Source: CAZOEL01 sp964578835
GTDB lineage: Bacteria; Desulfobacterota; Syntrophobacteria; Syntrophobacterales; Syntrophobacteraceae
Direction of reading: 5' to 3'
Assembly (NCBI GenBank): GCA_964578835.1
Contig: CAZOEL010000026.1
Location: forward strand, 1 to 64,000
DNA length: 64,000 nt
In this document: positions 26,301 to 34,488 of the stretch, in pieces
Layout: every line of letters begins with the position of its first letter
Numbering within the stretch: position 1 is the first letter of the stretch
Translations under genes and position numbers: made by a program
The notes under the pieces: model-generated
What the model was told of the DNA's origin: nothing
Seen by the model: only the letters and a program-made list of their open reading frames with translations
Databases searched by the model: none

Positions 26301-26482
26301 TGCTCAATCTCCTCGGCGCTCAGGCCATTGTACACCCAGACAACGCTCACGACCGGGATGTCGATCTCCGGGAAGATGTCCGTCGGTGTACGCAAAAGCA
26401 CGAGCGGAGTCAGCAGCAGGAGCGCCAGCGCAGCCACCACGAAGGTGTAAGGCCGACGCAGGGCGAGTTGAACAATCCACAT
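23324..26482 (-). CDS. RND-family efflux pump inner-membrane permease
   Basis: This 1052-aa resistance-nodulation-division permease is full length, with twelve predicted membrane segments and two large periplasmic loops (PTDIFPEIDIPVVSVVW near the N-terminus, GGLALAVGILVDDATVTIEN in TM4, GLGIGLILAIVLIYLLLVV). It is an H+-driven exporter. The TM4 VDDA motif fits hydrophobe/amphiphile pumps better than CusA-type metal pumps, but substrate cannot be fixed. The ATG has AAAAGGAAG upstream. Before an IS630 element landed at 26511 it would have followed chrA after about 25 nt. Confidence 0.92.
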   Translation of the reverse strand: MWIVQLALRRPYTFVVAALALLLLTPLVLLRTPTDIFPEIDIPVVSVVWVYNGLSAEEIEQRVIYNHERMITTLVNDIEHVESTAYNGAGVIKVFLQPGASVSDAVGQLAASGQTALRFLPPGMNPPFIIRYNASSVPILQYSLASTKFSEQELQDMAMNRVKVGLATVRGASVPYPYGGKARVVAVDIDLAALKAKNLAPADVVSAFNAQNFVLPSGAAKIGETEYNVSLNSNPPTIAALNDLPIKTVNGAVIRIGDVAQVHDGYQPQQNVVRLNGKRGVLLTILKSGAASTLRVVDGVKKAMPQILAGLPPELDAREFADQSLFVRAAIDGVVKEGVIAAALTALMILLFLGSWRSTFIIAISIPLSILSSLALLSALGETINLMTLGGLALAVGILVDDATVTIENIHCHMAMDKNNIDAILDGAREIALPAFVSTLCICIVFVPMFFLSGVARYLFAPLAEAVVFAMLASYALSRTLIPTLVMWFYRNVRNGGHSTGAQPGIFERGFAGFREGYRRMLGMVLAHRALFVVLFPAFCIGSWLLIPQLGQDFFPTVDAGQFRLHVRAPSGMRIEETARLVDRIEAVIREEIPSREIGGILDNIGIPFGGVPLTYIDNGLTGTADADILVSLNHGHRPTDGYVRRLRSRLNRDFPGNTFYFLPADIVNQTINFGLPAPFDIQIVGRDRDKSRAIAASLADKIRKVPGAVDVRVQQPADQPELHFAIDRIKASQIGLTERDVAGAVLLSLSGSGQVQPNYWLNPKNGIQYLVNMRAPEYPMDSIDAINSIPVSASQPGKNNSQILANLATFERTSGSPIFSHYNVMPVIDVFGGVSGRDLGGVLKDITPIIEEAKKELPKGSFIMLRGQADTMHKSYTGLGIGLILAIVLIYLLLVVNFQSWLDPFIIITALPGALAGVVWGLYLTLTTLSVPALMGAIMSIGVATANSVLVVSFARNNLEEGMDSLTSAWEAGVGRLRPVLMTALAMIIGMLPMSLALGEGGEQNAPLGIAVIGGLVLATVATLFFVPVVFSILRRRKPEAAQPKEFPEGV

Positions 26483-26539
26483 GGTTCACTTCCTTTTGAG
26501 AAAAAGCCTAGTACTGCCTGGCTGAAGTTTCCAGCCGGT

Positions 26540-27211
26540 TTAAGCCTTTAGAGGACGCCCGGCATGGGTCCATTTGAAAGGTTTAGCCATGGTCCTGTTA
26601 AAATAATCAATAAAGGACAGGATTCGATTCCGTAACTCCTCTGTAGATTTGAAGCTGGCTCTCTTGAGAAGCCGTCGAACCAGGATGGAGAACCAGATCT
26701 CAACTTGATTGAGCCAGGAGGTGTGTTTTGGGGTGTAGACAAAACGGATTCGATGATCTGGATTTTGCAGAAACTCGGCTCTGGAGCCCATGGATTCCAA
26801 TATGCCTGATTTGCCCTTGACTCCAAGATCTTCATCAATTCCGCACCGAGAGGCCACAAGACGGACAAGGGATTCGGACTTGTGGGTGTTGAGTTGATCG
26901 CAGATAAAGATCCAGGGGGCTTGTGGAGCGGTATCGATTGTTCTTTGAATATGAGCGGCGAAATCCTCTTCGTTGCGGGTTGGCCCAACAGTGGGTGATA
27001 CGATCTCACCCGTTGCCACATCGAAGTTGGCTGTCAGACATTGGGTGCCATTGCGAATGTACTCAAATTCAGTCCTCTTCTCTAACCCCGGTTTCATGGG
27101 CAGGTCGGGATGGGCTCGCTCAAGGGCTTGAATGCCGGTCTTCTCATCGGTACTCATCAGATGGGTTCCTTGTGCCTTGAGCTCCTGAGCCTGTTTGTAC
27201 ATTTGGCACAC
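26540..27211 (-). CDS. IS630 transposase, catalytic DDE part (second frame)
   Basis: This 223-aa frame holds the DDE domain of an IS630 transposase: first Asp in MSTDEKTGIQ, second in FICDQLNTHKS, Glu in NQVEIWFSIL, plus YTPKHTSWLNQ. The homologous frame is open from about 27292, overlapping the end of the first frame, so the assigned ATG is only the first available. Full transposase requires a +1 shift from the upstream frame, either programmed or an inactivating indel. Confidence 0.8.
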   Translation of the reverse strand: MCQMYKQAQELKAQGTHLMSTDEKTGIQALERAHPDLPMKPGLEKRTEFEYIRNGTQCLTANFDVATGEIVSPTVGPTRNEEDFAAHIQRTIDTAPQAPWIFICDQLNTHKSESLVRLVASRCGIDEDLGVKGKSGILESMGSRAEFLQNPDHRIRFVYTPKHTSWLNQVEIWFSILVRRLLKRASFKSTEELRNRILSFIDYFNRTMAKPFKWTHAGRPLKA

Positions 27212-27224
27212 TGTCTCTATCTCA

Positions 27225-27797
27225 TTATCGAACTTCTGCGGATCTTTTTCTCTTTCGTTGTTGAGCCAGTATCTTGACTTGTGTGGCTTGAGATCCGCCT
27301 GATTTTAAAAAACGCCCGACACTGCGGACTGATATGCTCGATACGATACCTCTTTTTATGACCTCATCGGTTAGTTCCCTCGGGGTCCACTCGGAAACAG
27401 GTCTATCCGAGTCCTCGGTGGACTCACAGGCAAGGGCCACAATCTGGCAAATCTGCTCTGGAGTAAATGTCCCGGGACAGCCGCTCCTGGGAGCATCATC
27501 CAGAACAGCTTGGATAGTATTTCGCAGGTCTTTGTCATCCTTTTCCGCTTCGACCTGCTCCAGTTGTTTAGCGGCATCGGCCCACCGTCTACGCCACAGC
27601 ACAACCATCGGGCGGCCGATACCCAGCTTGTCGGCTATATGTTGGTTGCGCTTGCCCGAGTTGGCTTCTATGATAATGCTTGCTCGAACCACCTCGTATT
27701 GAGGACTATGGCGACGATGGACAATCTCTGCGAGTATACTTTGCTGTCTCTCGCTCAACTTGATCGCTACAGGCTCCGGGCCTCTCATTCTGTTCAT
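27225..27797 (-). CDS. IS630 transposase, N-terminal helix-turn-helix part (first frame)
   Basis: This 190-aa frame has the HTH region of the transposase (LSERQQSILAEIVHRRHS, ADKLGIGRPMVVLWRRRW) and the linker domain with FTPEQICQIVALACE and WTPRELTDE. It loses family sequence after FLKSGG. One frame over, the expected LKPHKSRYWLNNE follows directly, which places a one-base displacement near 27290-27294. It functions with the downstream frame if frameshifting occurs; otherwise both are remnants. Confidence 0.8.
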   Translation of the reverse strand: MNRMRGPEPVAIKLSERQQSILAEIVHRRHSPQYEVVRASIIIEANSGKRNQHIADKLGIGRPMVVLWRRRWADAAKQLEQVEAEKDDKDLRNTIQAVLDDAPRSGCPGTFTPEQICQIVALACESTEDSDRPVSEWTPRELTDEVIKRGIVSSISVRSVGRFLKSGGSQATQVKILAQQRKRKRSAEVR

Positions 27798-27892
27798 AAT
27801 GCTTACCGTTCCTTGGATAAAAATTATCTGAAATCTATTAACTATCCAGAGGAACTAATTTTAAACCGTAACTTGATTTCAGCCAAGCAGTA

Positions 27893-29071
27893 CTAGAATG
27901 CAAACGCGGAAATTACGGTTCCCGCCAGAACCACCCACAAAATATCCACCTTGAGAAAAAGCGCGGCAAAGGCTGCAGCCGCAAGGCCCGCGTGAGGCCA
28001 GTCCCAGTGGACGTTCAGGCCAAAACGGATGGTTACGGTTAGAAGCAGGCCGACAAAGGAGCACAGGACTCCTCCGATGGCCCTGGCAAACCAGGGTGAG
28101 GAGCGAACCCTGTCGAACCAGGGAGCGACGCCGACCAGGATGAGGAAGGAGGGCAGGAAGATGGCAATGGTCGCGATGAGCGCCCCAAGAAAGCCTCGCA
28201 CCAGGTAACCCACAAAGGTTGCCGTAATGACGATGGGACCGGGAGTGAACTGCCCGAGGACGATGCCGTTCAAAAATGTCGATGCGTCCATCCACGAGCG
28301 GACTTCTACGATCTCATGAAACATGAGAGGCACGGAGGCAAAGCCGCCTCCAAAGGCGATGAGATCGATCTTGATCATGAGCAGGGCAAGCTGGAAGAGC
28401 TCTTTTTCAAAGAAAAAGAGTAGAGCAAGACTCCCGGCGGAAACGAGGAGAAAGAGAAGCAGCGGGAGGGTGGTGTGCTCCATCTTCTCCGAGTGGAAAG
28501 CGTTTCGAGTTGCTGGCTCTCTGCCGTTTAGAAGCGTTCCAAGCAGAGCAGCCAGAATGATGATGAGAACCGGGTTCACCATGAGCCAGAAAAGCCCTGC
28601 GGCGGCAAGGGCGATGAGCAGGCTTTTCCAGCTCTTGAGAGATGTCTTTGCGAAAGAGAGGGCCGCATTGGCCACAATAGCTACAATGACGGCCTGAAGG
28701 CCGCTAAAGACTGCAATCACCGCCGGAAGCTCATGGGTGCGAGCGTAGGCGAAGGAGAGCGCCAGCATGAGGACACATGCCGGCAAGATGAATCCGATGT
28801 AGCTCATCAGCGCTCCCGTCATTCCCCGGACCCTCAAGCCGACGTACGCAGCCATTTGCATAGCGGTTGCCCCGGGAATCGTCTGGCAGAGAGCCACACC
28901 ATCTTGAAAAGCTTCGCCGTCGATCCATTTTTCCTGCCCCACAGCCATCTTGCGGACGTAGGGGATCATGGCGGGGCCGCCAAAGGCTGTGATCCCCAGT
29001 CGCAGGAAATTGAAGAACAACCGGGAGAGCGGCGGATCGCACTTAGCCTCGTAAATTCCTGCTATTTCCAT
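27893..29071 (-). CDS. chrA: Chromate transporter ChrA
   Basis: This 392-aa CHR-family membrane protein of the long two-domain type has the signatures FLRLGITAFGGPAMIPYVRK and CQTIPGATAMQMAAYVG in the first half, and KIDLIAFGGGFASVPLMFHEIV and GQFTPGPIVITATFVGY in the second. ChrA exports chromate or related oxyanions using the proton motive force. SD GGAG is visible. Its TAG stop uses the TA target duplication plus the first base of the IS630 element; the uninterrupted sequence would also have read TAG, so the protein is not truncated. Confidence 0.92.
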   Translation of the reverse strand: MEIAGIYEAKCDPPLSRLFFNFLRLGITAFGGPAMIPYVRKMAVGQEKWIDGEAFQDGVALCQTIPGATAMQMAAYVGLRVRGMTGALMSYIGFILPACVLMLALSFAYARTHELPAVIAVFSGLQAVIVAIVANAALSFAKTSLKSWKSLLIALAAAGLFWLMVNPVLIIILAALLGTLLNGREPATRNAFHSEKMEHTTLPLLLFLLVSAGSLALLFFFEKELFQLALLMIKIDLIAFGGGFASVPLMFHEIVEVRSWMDASTFLNGIVLGQFTPGPIVITATFVGYLVRGFLGALIATIAIFLPSFLILVGVAPWFDRVRSSPWFARAIGGVLCSFVGLLLTVTIRFGLNVHWDWPHAGLAAAAFAALFLKVDILWVVLAGTVISAFAF

Positions 29072-29110
29072 GAAAAACGACTCCGTTCATACAAGTATTC
29101 GTTTGTGAAG

Positions 29111-29545
29111 CTATTTAGAGACAGACCAGAGCGGAGTACCCGCTTCACTACGGAGCTTCAAGTTCTTGCCTTCCTTGGTTACTTCGGAAGCGATCAGTAT
29201 GGACCGCCCATCGACCGACATCCTGGAGCCTTTGATTTCCAAGGCATCCTTAGGCTCGAATTTGAAGTGCTGCTCTTGGACATAGGAGACAGGCCCCAGA
29301 ACCACCGGAATGGTTTCTTTGTCCGTTCTGATCGTCAACCTCAGTCCGTAGACCGTTCCGCCTCTGCCGGGCACATACTCTTCCACCGCAACCACTTTCC
29401 CTTTCACTGTCTCGACGGTATGAGCATCCCACATCTTTCCGTAATGAATGCGAGGGCTGTCTGCTCCCGTGCCTGACTGAGCATGGACGCTGAAAGCGAG
29501 AGCACACATACCAAGGAACCCACATAACAGCCCGATCTTTTTCAT
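29111..29545 (-). CDS. Small secreted protein of unknown function
   Basis: This 144-aa protein has a signal peptide (IGLLCGFLGMCALAFSVHA, cleavage near HAQ, residue 23). The mature domain (VETVKGKVVAVEEYVPGRGG, YGLRLTIRTDKETIPVVLGP, DALEIKGSRMSVDGRSILIA) has the beta-strand pattern and G-x-V spacing of a periplasmic OB-fold. It lies in the efflux series between the ABC permeases and chrA with short gaps. Function is not known; ligand or metal binding in the periplasm is a guess. Confidence 0.65.
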   Translation of the reverse strand: MKKIGLLCGFLGMCALAFSVHAQSGTGADSPRIHYGKMWDAHTVETVKGKVVAVEEYVPGRGGTVYGLRLTIRTDKETIPVVLGPVSYVQEQHFKFEPKDALEIKGSRMSVDGRSILIASEVTKEGKNLKLRSEAGTPLWSVSK

Positions 29546-29601
29546 TGTCTCCTTTTCCCTTCTTCAACTGACCTGAGAAATCACCCTCTATCGATTCCAA
29601 A

Positions 29602-30819
29602 TCATTCCGCGCGCAAAGCCTCGATGGGCTCCAGGCCGGCTGCCCGTGATGCGGGATACATTCCGAAGAAAACCCCCAGTATCACTGAGAACCCGAAAGC
29701 CATACCGGCTGACGGCCAGGAGATCAGGGTTTCCCAATACCCCAGGGTAGACAGCCCATACGCGCATCCAATTCCCACAAGGACGCCTGTTGCCCCTCCG
29801 GTCCCTGCCAGCAGAACGGACTCGATGAGAAACTGCACCCGAATGTCCCGGCACCGTGCGCCAAGCGCCCGCCGAAGTCCGATCTCGCCCCGTCTCTCCC
29901 TGATGGCGATGAGCATCACCGCAAGAATCCCGACGCCGCCTACGAGAAGCGAGATGCCGGCAACGCTTCCGATGAGGATTGTCATAGATTCAGATGCCTC
30001 GCGCTCCGTTGCAAGCAGCGTCTCCTGGTTTTGGATGGTAAAGTCGTCCGGCTTTCCTCGCAGGCGATGCCGGATGCGCAAAAGATCCCGGATCTCCGAC
30101 TCGGCCTTGCCCATCGAAGCGGTGTCCCTGGCCTGCACGTAGACGGACTGCACGTAGGTTACGTTGAGCAGCCGGCGCATGGCGGTCGCGAGCGGCACGA
30201 TGATGAGATCGTCCTGATCTGCGCCGTTCTGGTCGATCCCCTTGGGAGCCGTCACCCCAATGACCTCGAAGGGAGCGCGCCCGATCCGGATGGCCAAACC
30301 GATGGGATTGGTCTCGCCAAAGAGATTCCTCGCCACGGTCGGCCCGAGAACAGCCACCCTTTTGAGTGCGCGGTCTTCCTCCTCACTGAAGAGCCGTCCC
30401 CTGGCCGCCTCGAAATTACGGATAGAAAAGCCGGCAGCCGCCATGCCCACCGCGAGGGTATTTGCCGTTTGATCTTCCCAGCGCACGGTGAGCTTCTTGC
30501 TCACAATCGGAGCGGCCAGGGCTACGGACGGGCACTCCCTGGCCATTGCTTCGGTGTCCCGCAAAACGAGCGTTTTGACCGTTGCCATCTGGCGCTCCCG
30601 CCCGGCGATTATCCGCGTCTGCCCGGCATTGACCACAATGAGATTGGTCCCCATGTTGCGGATGCGATCAAGGATGCGCTTCTGGGCTCCCTTGCCCGCC
30701 GAGACCATGAGGATCACCGAAGCGATGCCGACGACCACGCCGATCACGCTCAAAAAGGTGCGCAGCTTGTTGGCCGCAAGGATCTCGACAGAAAGTTCGA
30801 GGTTCTTGCTAAGCTTCAT
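29602..30819 (-). CDS. MacB/FtsX-type ABC permease
   Basis: This 405-aa permease has one N-terminal membrane helix, a large periplasmic domain, and three C-terminal helices (FtsX/MacB_PCD architecture: LRTFLSVIGVVVGIASVILM ... ERRGEIGLRRALGARCRDIRVQFLIESVLL). In MacB-like exporters such permeases act mechanically on periplasmic adaptors rather than moving solute across the inner membrane. It overlaps the preceding permease by 4 nt and shares the ATPase encoded at 32021-32755. The pair probably forms a heterodimer. Confidence 0.88.
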   Translation of the reverse strand: MKLSKNLELSVEILAANKLRTFLSVIGVVVGIASVILMVSAGKGAQKRILDRIRNMGTNLIVVNAGQTRIIAGRERQMATVKTLVLRDTEAMARECPSVALAAPIVSKKLTVRWEDQTANTLAVGMAAAGFSIRNFEAARGRLFSEEEDRALKRVAVLGPTVARNLFGETNPIGLAIRIGRAPFEVIGVTAPKGIDQNGADQDDLIIVPLATAMRRLLNVTYVQSVYVQARDTASMGKAESEIRDLLRIRHRLRGKPDDFTIQNQETLLATEREASESMTILIGSVAGISLLVGGVGILAVMLIAIRERRGEIGLRRALGARCRDIRVQFLIESVLLAGTGGATGVLVGIGCAYGLSTLGYWETLISWPSAGMAFGFSVILGVFFGMYPASRAAGLEPIEALRAE

Positions 30820-32024
30820 TGAAGCGCCTCGACGGGTTTCAACCTAGCCGCCCGCCTGGCCGGCTGGATGCCGAAAAAGAGGCCCACGGCGAGAGAGAAG
30901 ACCACGGCCAAGGCAAAGGGCTCCCAGGAGATGATAACGGGCGCTTTTACATACATCCCGACAAGTAGGCTCGCTCCCCAGCCGAAAACGCAGCCAAAGA
31001 GCATTCCGAGCAGAGTGATGGCCAGGGATTCAGCCAAAAACTGCACGAAGATGTCCGATTGGGTAGCCCCGAGCGCCCTGCGCAGACCGATTTCTTTCAC
31101 CCGCTCGCTTACCGATATGAGCAGGATGTTCATGAGCACGATCCCACCCACGATAAGGCTCAGGGCCGCAAGGGCGATGAGCAGGATTGAGAGCGTCCCC
31201 GAGATGCCGCGGGCCGCCCTGGCGATATCCGCGGCCGTAACGATGGCAAAATCATCCTCCTGTGGAGGGGTGATATGGTGGCGCTCATGGAGGATCTTTC
31301 GGATTTCGTCGCCGATGGGGACAAGGTCTTTGGTATCTTTCACCTTGACACGGACGTAGCTTATGTAGTCCACGTTGAGGAGCCGGCGCATGCCCGTTGT
31401 GAGCGGCACGAGTACCCGGTTGTCCATGTCGCCGCCGCTCGGACTCGTTCCGCGGCTCTCCAGCACCCCTTTTACGAGAAACCGCGTGGCGCCAATCTGG
31501 ATGTACTCGCCAACGGGGTCGGCGTCTCCGAAGAGCGTGCGGCTAAGGGTTGTCCCAATATTACAGATGCGCGCCATGGTGCTCATGTCTTCGGCGTTGA
31601 TGGGATCTCCGCTCTTCACATCCCACTCCCAGGCTTCGTAAAAGTCGGACTCTACGGCAAAAACAGCTGCCTGCGTCTGGGCGTTGCCCGCCCTGATGGA
31701 GGAGCCCCGCTTAGTCACACCGGGGGAGAGCAGCTCGATGCCCTGAACCTGGCTCCTTATGGCCTCGAGATCATCGAGCTTAAGCGTGGTGATTCCTTCC
31801 TGAGGCGGTGAAAACCCTTTGCCCCCTCCGGCCGTTATCATGATGGCTTTGATCCCGAAGCTGTTCACCTTCTTCATCACGTTTTGCTCGGTCCCCTTGC
31901 CCATGGCCATAATGACGGTCAAGGCAGCGATGCCTACGATGGTTCCGGCCATCATGAAAAACGTGCGCAGCTTGTTGGCTCCAAGGGACTGGACACCTTC
32001 TTTTACAATGCGAGAGGCTCTCAT
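30816..32024 (-). CDS. MacB/FtsX-type ABC permease
   Basis: This 402-aa permease has the same architecture as its downstream neighbour: LRTFFMMAGTIVGIAALTVIM at the N-terminus, a periplasmic domain with MARICNIGTTLSRTLFGDADP, and C-terminal helices with RVKEIGLRRALGATQSDIFVQFLAESLAIT. It overlaps the ATPase gene by 4 nt and the next permease gene by 4 nt, so the three are translationally coupled. Substrate unknown. Confidence 0.88.
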   Translation of the reverse strand: MRASRIVKEGVQSLGANKLRTFFMMAGTIVGIAALTVIMAMGKGTEQNVMKKVNSFGIKAIMITAGGGKGFSPPQEGITTLKLDDLEAIRSQVQGIELLSPGVTKRGSSIRAGNAQTQAAVFAVESDFYEAWEWDVKSGDPINAEDMSTMARICNIGTTLSRTLFGDADPVGEYIQIGATRFLVKGVLESRGTSPSGGDMDNRVLVPLTTGMRRLLNVDYISYVRVKVKDTKDLVPIGDEIRKILHERHHITPPQEDDFAIVTAADIARAARGISGTLSILLIALAALSLIVGGIVLMNILLISVSERVKEIGLRRALGATQSDIFVQFLAESLAITLLGMLFGCVFGWGASLLVGMYVKAPVIISWEPFALAVVFSLAVGLFFGIQPARRAARLKPVEALQ

Positions 32025-32755
32025 CGATGATCCTCCCCGGCTTTGAGTGCTTCGAGCTCCTCATGCGGATCTTTGGGCGATTGGACCCTTCGATCGCTTG
32101 CCACCCGGCCGTCCTTGAGCTGGATGATGCGGTTAGCGTGCTCGGCCGTCGCCTCATCGTGGGTGACCATGATGATGGTTCGCCCCTCCCCGTTGAGGCG
32201 CCTGAAGATGGAGAGCACCTCAAGGCCGCTCTTTCTGTCGAGGTTTCCCGTGGGCTCATCGGCCAAAATGATGGACGGGTCGGTCACAAGCGCCCGGGCG
32301 ATAGCCACCCGCTGCTGCTGGCCTCCGGAGAGCTCGTTCGGCCGGTGATCCATCCGGTCGGAAAGCCCAACGGAGGAGAGCACTTGACTGGCCCTCTCCT
32401 CCGCATCCTCCGGGTATTCGTCCGCGTAGATGAGAGGCAGCATAACGTTTTTCAAGGCGCTTGCGCGGGCAAGCAGGTGAAACTGCTGGAAGACAAAGCC
32501 GATTTCATGGTTTCGAAGGTGGGAGAGGGCGTCATCATCAAGGCTTTCGACCTCTGTACCGTTTAGGGTGTAGTGCCCGCCCGTGGGTTTATCGAGGCAG
32601 CCTATGATGTTCATGAGAGTCGATTTCCCCGTCCCCGAGGTTCCCATGATGGCCACATACTCGCCAGCCTCGATCCCGAAGGAGACGCCCTTTAGCACTT
32701 GCGTGGCGATGGTCCCCTTGGAAAAGGTCTTCTCAAGGTCTTTCACTTCGATCAT
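32021..32755 (-). CDS. MacB/LolD-type ABC transporter ATPase
   Basis: This 244-aa ATP-binding subunit has Walker A (GTSGTGKST), Q-loop (FVFQQFHLL), signature (LSGGQQQRVAIARAL), Walker B with DEPTGNLD, and the H-loop (MVTHDEATAEHA). The sequence places it in the LolD/MacB group that powers FtsX-type permeases. It starts one base after the adaptor stop. It energises the two permeases downstream. Confidence 0.93.
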   Translation of the reverse strand: MIEVKDLEKTFSKGTIATQVLKGVSFGIEAGEYVAIMGTSGTGKSTLMNIIGCLDKPTGGHYTLNGTEVESLDDDALSHLRNHEIGFVFQQFHLLARASALKNVMLPLIYADEYPEDAEERASQVLSSVGLSDRMDHRPNELSGGQQQRVAIARALVTDPSIILADEPTGNLDRKSGLEVLSIFRRLNGEGRTIIMVTHDEATAEHANRIIQLKDGRVASDRRVQSPKDPHEELEALKAGEDHR

Positions 32756-33895
32756 CTATGCTCCTCCGTTCTTCTTCTCAGTCTGGCCGGGAGTTGAAAG
32801 CAGCACCGTTTCCCCCTCCTTGAGCCCGCCGGCGATTTCTATCCAGGGGCCATCCTTCCATCCCGTCTTGACTTCCCGAGGCTCGGCTCGACCGTTTGCC
32901 GGCACGTAGACAAGGGTTTTGCCTCTCTCCCGCTTCACGGCTTCCGCAGGCACGGCGAGCACTCCCTGCCTCGCCTCCAGCAGAATGGTCACACTGGTTG
33001 TCATGTCGGGTCTAAGGATCCCGTCATAGGGGGAGGTGATGTCGATCACGGTGTCGTAGTTCACCACGTTTTCCTGGATGACCGCCTTGGGATAGACGGC
33101 AACGACATTCCCTTCGAATTCCCTGGCCGGGAAGGAATCGACCGTGAAGACGGCCTTTTGTCCCACTCGCACCTTTCCAATATCCACCTCGTCCACAAAG
33201 GCATCCACCTGGAGACGGGTAAGGTCGATGATGGTCACAAAAACCGGGGCGTTGAGTCCTGCGGTGACGGTCTCACCCTCCTGGGTCGAAACCGATGCGA
33301 TGACTCCGGAGATGGGAGCGGTGAGGGTGGCGTAGGCAAGGTTCGCCACGGATTCTTTGAGGGCGGCCTTGGCCGATTCCACCTGGCGCTGAGCGAGGCG
33401 AAGCCCCGCCTGGTTGACGGTAAACTCTTTTGCGGCGATATCCAGGGCATCCTGGCTGACGGCGCGTCTTACAATGAGTTCTTTATGCCTCTGGAGTTGC
33501 ACCTGCGCTAGCTTGAGCCGCGCCTGAACATCTTCGATTCTGGCTTCAGCCACGGCAAGCTCGGCTCTGTTGCGCTCGACCCTGGCGGTGAGGTCCTCCT
33601 TTTCGAGCTCGGCTATGACCTGGCCCTTCTTGACGAAATCCCCGATATTGGCATAGAGCCGTATCACTTTGCCCGAAATGCGCGCGCCGACCTTCACTTC
33701 AGAGCCCACCTGCGACTTGACGGCGCCCGTAGCCAGAACGGTCGAGGAGAAATCTCTGCGGATGACTTGCGCAGTTACGGGACCAGTCGGTTCCGCATTC
33801 TTTGCGGTGGACGCATACTGCCACCATCCTAACCCGCTTGCGGCAAGAACGAGGAGAACCAACGGGATGATCAAACGTCGGGATTTCTTCTTCAC
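32756..33895 (-). CDS. MacA-like periplasmic adaptor
   Basis: This 379-aa membrane-fusion protein has an N-terminal anchor (RLIIPLVLLVLAASGLGWW), lipoyl domain (VGARISGKVIRLYANIGDFV, GQVIAELEKEDL), coiled-coil hairpin and C-terminal beta domains (FVDEVDIGKVRVGQKAVFTVDSF by pieces). It is the partner of the ATPase and two permeases directly downstream, forming a MacAB-like exporter. The start codon is GTG at 33895 with AAGG upstream. An outer-membrane factor is present only at the end of the series (20611-22083), and might be shared. Confidence 0.9.
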   Translation of the reverse strand: MKKKSRRLIIPLVLLVLAASGLGWWQYASTAKNAEPTGPVTAQVIRRDFSSTVLATGAVKSQVGSEVKVGARISGKVIRLYANIGDFVKKGQVIAELEKEDLTARVERNRAELAVAEARIEDVQARLKLAQVQLQRHKELIVRRAVSQDALDIAAKEFTVNQAGLRLAQRQVESAKAALKESVANLAYATLTAPISGVIASVSTQEGETVTAGLNAPVFVTIIDLTRLQVDAFVDEVDIGKVRVGQKAVFTVDSFPAREFEGNVVAVYPKAVIQENVVNYDTVIDITSPYDGILRPDMTTSVTILLEARQGVLAVPAEAVKRERGKTLVYVPANGRAEPREVKTGWKDGPWIEIAGGLKEGETVLLSTPGQTEKKNGGA

Positions 33896-33941
33896 TGCAA
33901 GGTACCTTTCAGTTTCGCGTTAATGAAGAAAAGCGCCTTAT

Positions 33942-34445
33942 TCACTCCTGGCTTTCTCCCGGCCTGCCATGCTCGAAGGGTTTCATCCAGGGAGGGCATG
34001 CTTGCGCGTTGGTTCCGATGCGCGCCTTGATGAGATCGAAAAACCGAGCTCGCTGCTCAGGTTTTAAGAAACCGCTTGCTTTGAGAAAATGAGCGATGAC
34101 CCGATCATGGACTGCTCCCTGCAAGCTTTGGATCTCCTGCTGCTTGCTTTCGATTGCCTGCTGATCGGGAGACGCGGCGCCCAGAAGATCGATGAGCTCG
34201 GTTTGTTTTGTCTTGATTTCCTGCCCCAGCTCATGGAGCCGGGCCTGGAAGCTGTCCCGTTCGGCTCTAAACTGTTCGATCTGGTCAGGCGTCAGGCCGA
34301 GTTGCAGGAAAAGAGGCCCTCCGGGAGGCGGAACCGGATGCGCTCCGGCAAGCAAGGGCAGCTTGTAAGTAAGATATGTTGCAGCAAAGAATATGTTCAT
34401 AGCAATGGAGGCGATGAACAGAATCTTTTTCATGCTCTCTTTCAT
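33942..34445 (-). CDS. Spy/CnrX-like periplasmic stress protein
   Basis: This 167-aa protein has an N-terminal membrane anchor or signal (ILFIASIAMNIFFAATYLTY) and a helical domain of the Spy/CpxP/ZraP/CnrX type (LQLGLTPDQIEQFRAERDSF, LHELGQEIKTKQTELIDLL, LKPEQRARFFDLIKARIG). Such proteins sense metals or chaperone misfolded periplasmic proteins. Its membership in a series that begins with an ECF sigma/anti-sigma pair recalls the Cnr system, where CnrX signals metal to the anti-sigma; that parallel is inference. SD GGAGAG. Confidence 0.8.
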   Translation of the reverse strand: MKESMKKILFIASIAMNIFFAATYLTYKLPLLAGAHPVPPPGGPLFLQLGLTPDQIEQFRAERDSFQARLHELGQEIKTKQTELIDLLGAASPDQQAIESKQQEIQSLQGAVHDRVIAHFLKASGFLKPEQRARFFDLIKARIGTNAQACPPWMKPFEHGRPGESQE

Positions 34446-34488
34446 TGGATTCTCTCCGAATTCATCTATCTGCCGGTCTCTTTGGGAA

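Larger units (their letters stand above)
26511..27893 (-). mobile_element. IS630-family insertion sequence
   Basis: This 1383-bp element has imperfect terminal inverted repeats: GTACTGCCTGGCTGAAG at the left end pairs with GTACTGCTTGGCTGAAA read from the right end, and similarity continues to GGTTTAA. It is flanked by a TA dinucleotide on each side (26509-26510, 27894-27895), the target duplication typical of IS630/mariner elements. Inside are two transposase frames. It lies exactly between the chrA stop and the RND pump ribosome-binding region. Insertion kept the chrA stop codon as TAG. Confidence 0.9.

Noticed and set aside
27893..29071. ChrA truncated by the IS630 insertion
   Set aside because: Although the stop codon spans the IS border, the sequence with the IS removed also gives TAG at the same codon, so the protein length is unchanged.
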